In this document: piece by piece, positions 14,672-26,900 of the stretch
Layout: the number at the start of each line of letters is the position of its first letter
Numbering within the stretch: position 1 is the first letter of the stretch
Source: Owenia fusiformis
Taxonomy: Eukaryota; Annelida; Polychaeta; Sabellida; Oweniidae
DNA length: 64,000 bases
Assembly: GCA_903813345.2 (NCBI GenBank)
Contig: CAIIXF020000002.1
Coordinates: forward strand, 29,818,926-29,882,925
Reading direction: 5' to 3'
Program-made: the position numbers and the translations under genes
Notes under the pieces: generated by a model
What the model saw: only the letters and a program-made list of their open reading frames with translations
The model's database searches: none
What the model was told of the DNA's origin: nothing

Positions 14672-17592
14672 AAGTATTCCGACTCTTGCCGAAGTTGGGC
14701 TTCCACATCAAACAAACAAACAAAAAACAAACAAACAAACATACGTCCAAAATTGCCGAATTGAATTTGTCCACCTTACTGTAAGCTAGAGAGCATGTTG
14801 ACGCACAGGGCACGGTCATACAAAACTACTTCTTGGCAGATAACTCATTTATTCCATGACGGGAAGTTAGGATACATTAGTTGAAATGTCACTTTAGAGC
14901 ATGTTACCTCTTGGGGAATCGGTTAATGAAAAAGAATGCTCAAGATGAATTACTGGTGAATATTGGCTTGTTTATTTTAGACTCTAACCGTCCCAATGTG
15001 CTTTCAGTCATTCGGAGATTTGCCGATGGCTGTAATTTAGCCAATTGTTATAAATTACTTCACTACATTAATGCAGATATGTGATAAAACTCTACAGCAG
15101 TTCTGCTCTATTGGTCTTCACTGTTTTATAATTGTTAAAACCTTTTATTTATACAGAACGTTTCCATCATTAAGATTTACCGTACCCCGACCGTCGTCAC
15201 CCTGACGCACAGCAGTAGTGATAACAACCCTCTGAAAAGTACAATAAAATTCTACAGTTGTAATAATGATAATGATATGGATCAAGAGAGTCTATTAGAT
15301 ATAATGGCTAGCATGGGAGTGTATAAAATACATATAACATATTCTCGGTATGCGTGAACAACATGATTTCAAGAGTATTGCTTCTCTGTCGACGTCTCTG
15401 ACCAATTTCATTGCACCATTAAAAAATTGCGTGAGACTCACCCCCCACGCGGGCAGCCCAAATTTTTCTTAAATTCTCCAACCTTTTGGAGACAATAAAT
15501 CCTGGTCAAATATTTTCCATCGGACTACTTTGCCCCGAATCTGCTTTCTTTATAACACCAGAGCTTTTTGTAGGCTAATGTTTTTTGTAGGCTAATGTAA
15601 TGAGGTATGTGCATGTGCAATACTTTTTAGTTCAAAAAGTGATAGGGCATTTTTAAAATGTACAATCACCGTACCTTAACATCAGTGCTGTTCTTGTGCG
15701 AAACACGACGGTATAGCATTTGATTGTATAGCAAAAGAACAAAACAGAACGCACTTCAACTTGCAAAATCATCGTAGGATTTCTCTTCTTGTGAGAAGAT
15801 ATTAAAGAGAAGCCGTTATCAAAATTGGAATATTTTTATCGTGTGAATTTGATAAGACGTCAGAGACGTTGACAGGGAAGCAATACACGTTGATGTTGTT
15901 TACGTTTTATAACTTGATTTTTATGTAGTAAAATGAAACATCTTGCCAGATTTATGGCTTCTCCGTCTTAATAGCCGTTCTGAAGATTTTTGCTTTTCAA
16001 TTAATCATTACTTAATTGGCTGAAATCGGTTAAATGACGTATTTACATTACGTAAATAATACGATTTCATGATTTTGGTGTCATACTTTTTTCTCTGGGT
16101 CGATTGTTTCCATGTCCGCATATACCAGTTTAAGAATATTCTAAGAAGAAGTATAGATCGGTTGGTATTTGCAGAAGGGGAAACTATTTATCGGTTGCTG
16201 ATTTATTAAGATCTTGTCAAGTATATTTTCAAGTTGAGTATAAAACTATCAGAAATATGCAAACCATATCAAGTTTATGATATACGAGTGCATTACGTAA
16301 AATAACGCTGAACGTTCATACAAATATAGTAACGAAACCAAACCATCCTTCAAAAACGATATTTCAGTATGACAATGTACGAACTTATTGCGTTTCTGAT
16401 TCATTGATGAACTAAAACGTCAGAAAAGTTTGTATAATCAGCTGAAAAACGTACACAAAAATATAAGTGTGAGTACACGCAGTTTTACATCATCACCTTT
16501 TCATAAAGAAAAAAAACAATTCGATCATGTATCTTGTATTTCAGGACTCGAAATCGCAATCAAAGAATTCGACAACAAAGAGTATAGGGTTATGGGATGT
16601 TCCTGTTTTGTTGTACCTTCTTTTATCCAGAGCTTCTTTCAAGTTGATTTCGTTTACAAAGCTAGGGTATAATCTAACTAAACCAACTAAAAAAATGCCA
16701 ATGGTATAACGTCTCTTAAGACGAAATATTTAACCACTGTACTGTATTGTAAAATTGTTAAATGTAGGTTTACCATGTAACTGTACTGTAATTGTTTTTT
16801 GCAATTGCTTTAACATGCTTATTCTTTGAAATAAAAAAAATTATAAAAAAAAGTCTGTAATAACAACATCATTCTTCACTAAGATTCCTGGAAGAGTGAG
16901 AATCTAAAACATTAACTAATACCACGAGTTATTTTAACGGACAACTGTAATTAATTGAACCCCAAAATAATTAATTAACTCCCCAGGTACCGAACATTGT
17001 GTCGAACTGACATTTTTCAATTCCCGCCGTGACTTATAAATCTTCATTTAATCTCTAGTGGATACCACTATATAATGGAAACATATTGTATTCATATAAA
17101 GCTTTGATTACGTCATGAATGAATATCAAGAATTACGTTGTTGTAAAATACAATTTCTCAGTGCTTCAACATCAATTTATAAAAGCCAGGGGTATTAAGC
17201 TTTAATATGTGGGTTCAATTTACCTTGTTAATATGGTTTCCTTTTAATAACAAGTAATTTTAGAATGATTAAATGGACGCCCAATTCCTTCTGTTTTTTT
17301 GCAATTCCTGCAATTTAGATTGAATATTTCATACTAGAAACACATAAAATGTGAAATACCACATGTGTGATCTTCATTGAAACATATGAAATATGAAGTG
17401 AACGAGATTACACTCCCCTCCAATAGTTTGGCAACATGGTCTCATTTTGGACCAGGTGTTTCTAACTCTATTGAGGAACAATACTGTCCCCAGTTGCTAT
17501 ACTTATTCAGGGGGTGTAAATCCATAATACTTCCAAATAGCGGGTATATCATATATACAATATAACAAAATGTCACCACTTTTTGGTGGTGT

Positions 17593-18002
17593 CATAAAAA
17601 CCTGTCTTAGTGAACACCTCTCTCTCTAATTAACACCTGTCTTAGTGAACACCTCTCTCTAATTAACACCTGTCTTAGTGAACACCTATCTCTAATTAAC
17701 ACCTGTCTTAGTGAACACCTCTCTCTAATTAACACCTGTCTTAGTGAACACCTCTCTCCAATTAACACCTGTCTTAGTGAACACCTATCTCTAATTAACA
17801 CCTGTCTTAGTGAACACCTCTCTCTAATTAACACCTGTCTTAGTGAACACCTCTCTCTAATTAACACCTGTCTTAGTGAACACCAATTCAAGACATATTT
17901 TACATTGATTGTTGTATCAATTCTCTTCTCTGTAGTGAACACCTACCTACAGTGAACACTTTTAGTGGATTCATAGGTATTCCTTTTATACAGATTTTAC
18001 TG
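17593..18002. mobile_element. CAGTAAAACCTGT-family MITE carrying an internal 33-bp tandem array
   Basis: The left end ATAAAAACCTGTCTTAGTGA and the right end ACAGATTTTACTG|TA match the termini of the 178-bp MITE at 55299. Between them, bases ~17600-17883 hold about 8.5 copies of a 33-bp unit (ACCTGTCTTAGTGAACACCT plus CTCTCTAATTAAC). The array appears to be an expansion of the MITE's own subterminal sequence. The minus-strand reading frame across it is only a by-product of the 33-bp period. Confidence 0.6.
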
Positions 18003-18600
18003 TAGATACATTGGATTGGCATTAAAAGTTCATATCACATAACCATGAAGCTATAACTAGATTACAGATTTGCTTGATCACAGTATGAAAATGTATAAAT
18101 ATGTTTTTGATAACTCATCAACACATGTACTCCGAGATAAAATGACACAACCATTTTTTGAAATTCCATCAAAATATTACTAACGAGCGGCAACATTACC
18201 CAAATTATTAACTTAGGATGATCATTTATAATTTTGATGCATCTAAATTTGTGGAATCAAATAAACTCACCATTAGAGCTTGTGATATTGAATCAATTAA
18301 AACAGATTTATTAATATGAAATTCTTAAGTTTTGATTTACAGGTAGCTTGTAGCAAGTGGTGAGTCAGCATGTGGTTTTCTCTCACTTCCTTTAATATCA
18401 TTTCAACTGGATGCTATCAGTTCCATAATAATTCTAGATACCTTGAATCAGTAACTGATATTTCATCGGTTTTACTATGAAGTGAATTATCTTCCTGATC
18501 TTTTCACATTTCGCTCAAATGAAGATGATTTAAATGCGTGAGAACCTGACTAAACTTGAACATGATTAATGATCATGTTAAATCATACATATTAGACAGA
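18003..18600. other. Intergenic spacer downstream of ANKLE2
   Basis: AT-rich, with no gene or repeat that I can support. It lies beyond the probable ANKLE2 polyadenylation signal. Confidence 0.4.
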
Positions 18601-18633
18601 GTCAAAAAGAAAGAGCATATAGTTTAATAAGTC

Positions 18634-18639
18634 TTTATT
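18634..18639 (-). terminator. Probable ANKLE2 poly(A) signal AATAAA
   Basis: TTTATT on the plus strand reads AATAAA on the minus strand, about 285 bp after the ANKLE2 stop codon. It is a plausible cleavage/polyadenylation signal by position and sequence only. Confidence 0.4.
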
Positions 18640-18922
18640 TAAAATTATTTCTTAAATATTAAAGAAATTGATAAAAGCATAGTAATAAAAATTATACTAA
18701 AATGGCATGACATGTTACAGTAGAAACACTGTTCCAACAGTGGCATCATGTTTCTAGCATTAAAATATATACTTTGATTGAATTTAAAGGTATTCTAAAA
18801 TCACAGTGCTGAATTAAAACTCATAATTCTTCTCCTCTTCAAAATTTTTGCATTAATATGGCACCAAACTTGACTCGGAAACTAACTTTACTGATCAGTC
18901 TTTTTCTAGAAATGTTTAAAGT

Positions 18923-20967
18923 CTATGATTTGGAATCAATCGCATCGAATGACTGCATCAGGTTGGCCTGTACTCCCTCCAGATGGCGCTTTGATATGGA
19001 GTTTTCGACCAATGGGCTGGGTCCATTTCTAAGAGGGGTGCCTGCATACTGTTGTCGCAGTTTGCTATAACCCCTTGAACATGGACTAGGCCATCTGCAA
19101 ATAAGAAGTGCAGTATTTCAACATTATCACTTTATGTCACTTGTTCCATTACACTGTCATACTGGTATGTGGTTTAAGGGTAGATGAGTCTTTAAGAAAC
19201 GTGGGTATGTATTTGAATCTTAAATAAAGACAACTTGTAAAGTAAGACAGTGTATGCTTTCTAGTTAATTGTATAGATGTCATGACAGTGAAGAGATGAC
19301 GTTACTTTTTCTACACATTGCTATTTTTCTTCACTCACTTTATCTTAGAAGTATTTGAACCTTTCTAAATTCACTTTTTTATCATTAAAAGAACAAGCCC
19401 TATATTGATGAATATCACACTCATAACAACAAACACCCAGCATCCCCCAAAGTTGAATAGTTTTTTTAGATGGACTTACCTGTTTCTATCAGCTTCAGAG
19501 TGTGATTGGACCAGTGACAGCCAATGAGAGATGTATGGATGTGTATTGGGATCTATGTCAACTGTGTCCAGGGCTCTACATACATCAACGTCCCTCTTAC
19601 TGGGAAAGAGCCTAATAAATGAAATAGCCATCATATTAAACATAAACAAAATATCTATAGTTTAAAACAAACTAGTATAATATATATATGTGTAGAGAGC
19701 TTGAATAAATCCACATATAATATTTTAATATTTTGCAGCAATTTCATTAATAAAGTGTCTTTGTTTTGTGCAAATTCAAATACGTAAGTATTAAGCACAA
19801 ATGCCAACAGGAAAACACAAAAAAAAGTTACAGAACCCAGCAAGAAAAAGAAACCATCTAAGAGTATGCCAGTCATGGAAAATAAATAATATGGATTTTC
19901 CAACTTACCCATCAATGAAAATATTTTGCTTGTGTTCCAGAGGACCAAGTTTCCCAGGACATTCCTGCTTGGCAGTTTCAACACTGTCATCCTCAATAGG
20001 TCTAGTTATCTTCTTAGGTGTATCAAATGAATCAAAGTCCTTAACTTTTGTTACCTTCACATCAGGGTCACTGTTAGGAATGTCTGAGTCTACCGTGTCA
20101 TTTGATTGAACAGGTGCACTGATGGGTTCAATGGGGTTGTTTTCAATGACATCAAATGAGGGATCATTGATTTTGCTTTTGGGAGACCAAAGCAAATTCG
20201 ATAGTCCATTATAGACATTTCTGACACCTCCAGTAACTCTTGATGTCAACATTCGCAATGGAGATACAGCAGCTCCACCTGGTGTAGGATTGAGTTGAAT
20301 GGCTTTTACATTCTGTGCTGTGGCATTGATCTCATTAAGATTAACACTGTCATTTGGCAAGATTTCATGACTACTGCACTGTCCAGGTTCAAATTTTGAC
20401 AAATCAGATTCATTTTGGGTGGAGCTGGATCTAGCCCCTTCTTTGGCTTCAAACACATCACTGGCATCAACAAACAGCTCTATCTGTCCACTATCTTTCT
20501 CTGGTATAGACTTAAACACATCTTCAGCTGTTCTGTCACTAGTGATTTTGCTATTTGAGTGTGGGGGTACAACACTAGGGCTGTTAAGAGTTAGTAGCGC
20601 CATCTGGGATGTCAAACTACCTACACCATCACTGCTATTCATAATGCTATCATTTTGTTTTGCTTTGATGTCATTATTGAATACTTCAGTAGGATCACTT
20701 TCTGTGGTTGATGGGTTGTCTGTATCATCTGCATCATCAGCAGGCTCCTCACAATCAACAAAATCATCCTTGTCATCTTTATTGTCATCATTAAGATCAT
20801 CATCACATTTAATATTTTGAGCCTCTTTCTCTTGTGTGTACATATCCTGCTTCTCTCTCAGGAACTGCTCTAGTTTATCTAGACCTGTTGTTGTGGTCAG
20901 ATCAGCATAGCATTGTAAGAAATCCCAATATTCATTCCAGGAGACACACAACTCAGCAGCCAAACCT
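18923..20967 (-). CDS. ANKLE2: ANKLE2 exons 9-11: C-terminal region
   Basis: Exon 9 (20967-19909, 1,059 nt) starts with LAAELCVSWNEYWDFLQCYA, the conserved ANKLE2 block. It continues as a long acidic, serine-rich and probably disordered stretch (DDADDTDN region) and ends HKQNIFIDG. Exon 10 (19611-19480) encodes LFPSKRDVDVCRALDTVDID, matching the vertebrate C-terminal FGEEPSKLDQDV region. Exon 11 (19094-18923) starts RWPSP and ends SKS before TAG. Plus-strand frames over exon 9 are shadows. Confidence 0.88.
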
Positions 20968-23900
20968 CTGCAAATGAATGAAGTCTTTTGGTTTGTATGA
21001 GTTTAATGTAACAAAAGCTTGGACTAAATATATGAATTGCAACTTCATCATCCTCCAATCACAGGACTTCAAAATTCAGAATATCTTCTTTCTTTTTACC
21101 CCCTGCTATAACCAAGTTGGAAGTGCCCGATTAAACTGAATCACATGATCTAATCATGCGCCAATGACGTATACATGATTGCTGTCGCACTGCGACAATC
21201 GGGGAAATGCTAACTGCTTATAGCAGGGGGGAAGGCAGTAGGGATTCTGGACACCTGCATAGGAGGATGCAACTTCATTAACAAAACAAATTCCAATCTA
21301 GGAGAAACTTATTAAAGCAGGACTATATTTTCTTGCTTTGTGCCAAATTATAATCTGCAACTTGACTTATAAGTAGGTTTAAACTGAGAAAACCCAAAAA
21401 TCATAACCAGGAAGTTCATCCATTTTGTTAAATTGATGTTTCATTTTCTTTATGAGCCTACTATCCTTTCAACCCCCTTGTCAGGGGCGGTGTATTTGCC
21501 TACCTTCCTAACCTTTCAACCCCCTTGTCAGGGTTGGTGTATTTGCCTACCTTCCTATCCTTTCAACCCCCTTGTCAGGGTTGGTGTATTTGCCTACCTT
21601 CCTATCCTTTCAACCCCCTTGTCAGGGTCAGTGTATTTGCCTACCTTCCTATCCTTTCAACCCCCTTGTCAGGGTCAGTGTATTTGCCTACCTTCCTATC
21701 CTTCAACCCCCTTGTCAGGGTCAGTGTATTTGCCTACCTTCCTATCCTTTCAACCCCCTTGTCAGGGTCAGTGTATTTGCCTACCTTCCTATCCTTTCAA
21801 CCCCCTTGTCAGGGTCAGTGTATTTGCCTACCTTCCTATCCTTTCAACCCCCTTGTCAGGGTCAGTGTATTTGCCTACCTTCCTATCCTTTCAACCCCCT
21901 TGTCAGGGTCAGTGTATTTGCCTACCTTCCTATCCTTTCAACCCCCTTGTCGGGGTCGGTGTATTTGATGTTACGCAGTTTCTTCATCTCAGCCAGGTTG
22001 CGTGTTGGCGATCCATGTGTAGGTGACCCCATCCATTGCTTGTGAAACGCTGATGCCTGCATTTAAAAGAATACAATATACAGGGTGGTCAAAAAATGGA
22101 AACCCTGCATTTTCCTCATATCTTTGTCATTTCCTTCTGTTGGGGCCTCCTAAAAATATTGGTACCTCAGAAAAGTCCTTGAAACCCAGAGTGAAGAGAT
22201 TATCTGTCACAAAATTTTTCACTAAAATTGCACTTATTTGAACAATTTTCATCGAATTTACACAAGAATTGTTTCAAAATGTCTAGGAATGATCCCTGTC
22301 TATTAATTTAACTAAAATGAGCATCACCTTGTACATGTATTTAGTAAAATGTCAAAAGCTGGCAAAAATAAAAAGTTCTCTGGTTTCAACCGATTTTAGA
22401 ACCTCGGATTCAAGAGGTTAAAATAAATCAAAGGAATTGAAAAGTCATTCAACTTGAATCTTTCAGACTGTGTTTTCTTTTAAGTCCCCATGAGATTTTT
22501 GACAAAAATAATTTTTTGAAAAAAGTTGTCAGCTTTTCATTTCTCAAATATCCAAATTCTGCCATATTTCAAATAAAAGAATTTCACAAATCTCAACTTT
22601 TTTGAACTTTCCAAAATGGCGACAATTGTGAATGAATTTGCTATTATTAATGCAGAATCATATTAGGGTAATGAAGTTATGGGTAGGCATATTTTGGTAT
22701 ATTTGGAAAATTGAAAAATTGAAAAAATGTAATTATTTTATCCTTTTCCTTAAACCAACTCGATTTCTTGTAGTCCACGAGAATTGTTCCAAAGAGAAGC
22801 TCAAATCAGTTGTGTTTAAATTTACCCTATGAAGTGGATTCACTATTCAATAATTCAAAGCATTGATTATTCAATCTTTCAACTTACCTTAGAAGGTGAC
22901 ATGGGACCTGCAAATGCCTTCACATTGAGAAGGGGGTCTCTTGGGCTTTGACTGGGAGAGCTGTGTAGCTGACCTGGAATATCAAAACATGTGTTGAGAG
23001 GGATAGGGGTCAATACTAGTTAGAGGGGAGTTTTTCAACTCTAAACCTAATTTCAAAAGGTAAATAAAGAAGAAATTAAAAAAATGTTTTAATCTGTACT
23101 TTACCTATATAATCAAAGTCAGACTGACTCTGTTCAGGGGACCAAGGCTCTGAGATGACAGGTGGTGTACATACCTATATAATCAAAGTCAGACTGACTC
23201 TGTTCAGGGGACCAAGGCTCTGAGATGACAGGTGGTGTACATACCTATATAATCAAAGTCAGACTGACTCTGTTCAGGGGACCAAGGCTCTGAGATGACA
23301 GGTGGTGTACATACCTATATAATCAAAGTCAGACTGACTCTGTTCAGGGGACCAAGGCTCTGAGATGACAGGTGGTGTACATACCTATATAATCAAAGTC
23401 AGACTGACTCTGTTCAGGGGACCATGTCTCTGAGATGACAGGTGGTGTACATACCTATATAATCAAAGTCAGACTGACTCTGTTCAGGGGACCATGTCTC
23501 TGAGATGACAGGTGGTGTACATACCTATATAATCAAAGTCAGACTGACTCTGTTCAGGGGACCATGGCTCTGAGATAACAAGAGGTGTACATACCTATAT
23601 AATCAAAGTCAGACTGACTCTGTTCAGGGGACCATGGCTCTGAGATGACAGGTGGTGTACTATTGTCATCAGATCTCAGGAGTGGCACATAGAACTGATC
23701 TAAAATGAAATTCAGAATAGAGGTTGAGTAATTGAGAACTCAGAGGCCTCAAACTACCTAAAATTAGTATACCTGTGTATTACATACCTAGCGAAGCATT
23801 TGTATGGAGGTCAATGGAGCTGAAGGACGGCTATATATTCCTGTATAGCCGCCAAACTTTTTTACCATGACAATTGTATGACGTCAAAACATGGAAACAA

Positions 23901-26900
23901 AGTGATTTCGACTGGAATCATGTAAAATTTTGGTCATTTTTCACGCATTATTCTACATAATACCTTCATGGAATGCAATGTAAATGTACTTTAGGTATGT
24001 AATACATCAATTATGTCCGTATCATTGAATATATGCCTTCAGTCTGTCGTCAATATAACCCTCGCAAGCTCGGGCTATATTGACGTCAGACTTCAGGCAT
24101 ATATTCAATGATAGGAACATAACTGCTAAGTATTGTGTAACTTGTGCATATAGAATCTAGTTTTATAGAGCCTTTATTGTCGTCAGTTTTGACCTCACTA
24201 TCCAAATTCCTTCCACCCAAGCCACATTCTCACAACGTGAATATTGGTTCTTTAGTCACAATCCAGTTCCTCTCCTGGATTCATTTCTCCACTTGCACAT
24301 TGAATTTCCACATCGCGAACCACTGGCGGAAGGAAAGTGTATGGCGATGTCAGAAAGGAAGTCTAGGAGGCCTGGAATTCAGTTTAACCATACAAAAATC
24401 AATGATTTGAAAATCAAAATTTGAAAAAGGTTTTAAGGCAGTTGATGGTGTCTAATTCAACAGAAATATGTGTATATCATCTTTGGTCCATTGCACTGTG
24501 TATTTTCAATGTTTTGTGGTATCTCACCTTCTAACAGTTCCTTCATTTTATCCTTGGTTTCTTTGCTTACATTCTGTACCCGACTACACAGAACCTGATG
24601 ATAAAAATGGCAGAGATATTATACAATACAGCAAGCTAATGTTACTTGTAAGTAAAGCCTATATTGATGTATTCTTGGTCTCTGCTAACATTCTGTACCT
24701 GACTACACAGGACCTGAAGACAAAAATGTCAGAGCACATAACAATACAGTAGCTAATGTTACTCAGTAAGGCCTATATTGTTGTATGCTTCGTTACATTC
24801 TGTGCCCGACTACACAGGACCTGAAGACAAAAATGTCAGAGCACATCACAATTCAGTAGCTAATGTTACTAAGTAAGACCTATTTGTTCTATGCTTCGTT
24901 ACATTCTATACCTGACTACACAGGACCTGAAGACAATAATGTCAGAGCACATAACAATACAGTAGCTAATCTTACTAAGTAAGGCTTATATTGGTGTATG
25001 CTTTGTTACATTCTGTACCTGACTACGCAGGACCTGAAGACAAAAATGTCAGAGCACATAACAATACAGTAGCTAATGTTACTAAGTAAGGCCTATATAG
25101 TTGTATGCTTTGTTACATTCTGTATCTGACTATGCAGGACCTGAAGACAAAAATGTCAGAGCACATAACAATACAGTAGCTAATGTTACTAAGTAAGGCC
25201 TATATAGTTGTATGCTTCGTTACATTCTGTACCTGACTACGCAGGACCTGAAGACAAAAATGTCAGAGCACATAACAATACAGTAGCTAATGTTACTAAG
25301 TAAGGCCTATATAGTTGTATGCTTCGTTACATTCTGTACCTGACTACGCAGGACCTGAAGACAAAAATGTCAGAGCACATAACAATACAGTAGCTAATGT
25401 TACTAAGTAAGGCCTATATAGTTGTATGCTTCGTTACATTCTGTACCTGACTACGCAGGACCTGAAGACAAAAATGTCAGAGCACATAACAATACAGTAG
25501 CTAATGTTACTAAGTAAGGCCTATATAGTTGTATGCTTCGTTACATTCTGTACCTGACTACGCAGGACCTGAAGACAAAAATGTCAGAGCACATAACAAT
25601 ACAGTAGCTAATGTTACTCAGTAAGGCCTATATAGTTGTATGCTTTGTTACATTCTGTACCTGACTACGCAGGACCTGAAGACAAAAATGTCAGAGCACA
25701 TAACAATACAGTAGCTAATGTTACTAAGTAAGGCCTATATAGTTGTATGCTTCGTTACATTCTGTACCTGACTACGCAGGACCTGAAGACAAAAATGTCA
25801 GAGCACATAACAATACAGTAGCTAATGTTACTAAGTAAGGCCTATATAGTTGTATGCTTCGTTACATTCTGTACCTGACTACGCAGGACCTGAAGACAAA
25901 AATGTCAGAGCACATAACAATACAGTAGCTAATGTTACTAAGTAAGGCCTATATAGTTGTATGCTTCGTTACATTCTGTACCTGACTACGCAGGACCTGA
26001 AGACAAAAATGTCAGAGCACATAACAATACAGTAGCTAATGTTACTAAGTAAGGCCTATATTGTTGTATGCTTCTTTACATTCTGTACCCAACTACACAG
26101 GACCTGAAGACAAAAATGTCAGAGCACATCACAATACAGTAGCTAATGTTACTCAGTAAGGCCTATATTGTTGTATGCTTCGTTACATTCTGTACCTGAC
26201 TACACAGGACCTGAAGACAAAAATGTCAGAGCACATTACTATACAGTAGCTAATGTTACTAAGTAAGGCCTTGATATTGTTGTATTCTTTGCTAATATTC
26301 TGTCCCCGACTACAGGACCTGAAGACAAATATGTCAGAGGACATCACAATACAGTAGCTAATGTTACTAAGTAAGGCCTATATTGTTGTATGCTTCGTTA
26401 CATTCTGTACCTGACTACGCAGGACCTGAAGACAAAAATGTCAGAGCACATAACAATACAGTAGCTAATGTTACTAAGTAAGGCCTATATAGTTGTATGC
26501 TTCATTACATTCTGTACCTGACTACGCAGGACCTGAAGACAAAAATGTCAGAGCACATAACAATACAGTAGCTAATGTTACTAAGTAAGGCCTATATAGT
26601 TGTATGCTTCGTTACATTCTGTACCTGACTACGCAGGACCTGAAGACAAAAATGTCAGAGCACATAACAATACAGTAGCTAATGTTACTAAGTAAGGCAT
26701 ATATTGTTGTATGCTTTGTTACATTCTTTACCTGACTTCAGGACCTGAAGACAAAAATGTCAGAGCACATAACAATACAGTAGCTAATGTTACTTAGTAA
26801 GGCATATATTGTTGTATGCTTTGTTACATTCTGTACCTGACTACACAGGACCTGAAGACAAAAATGTCAGAGCACATCACAATACAGTAGCAAATGTTAC

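Noticed and set aside
17607-17942. Minus-strand ORF with CSLRQVLIRER repeats
   Set aside because: It is a 33-bp array inside a MITE with no start context, conserved domain or splice sites.
19801-20820. Plus-strand ORFs over ANKLE2 exon 9
   Set aside because: They are antisense shadows of a well-supported minus-strand exon.
21433-22045. Plus-strand ORFs of 147-197 codons rich in CICLPSYPF
   Set aside because: They come from the 47-bp array. The true coding strand is minus, where the array starts in ANKLE2 exon 8.
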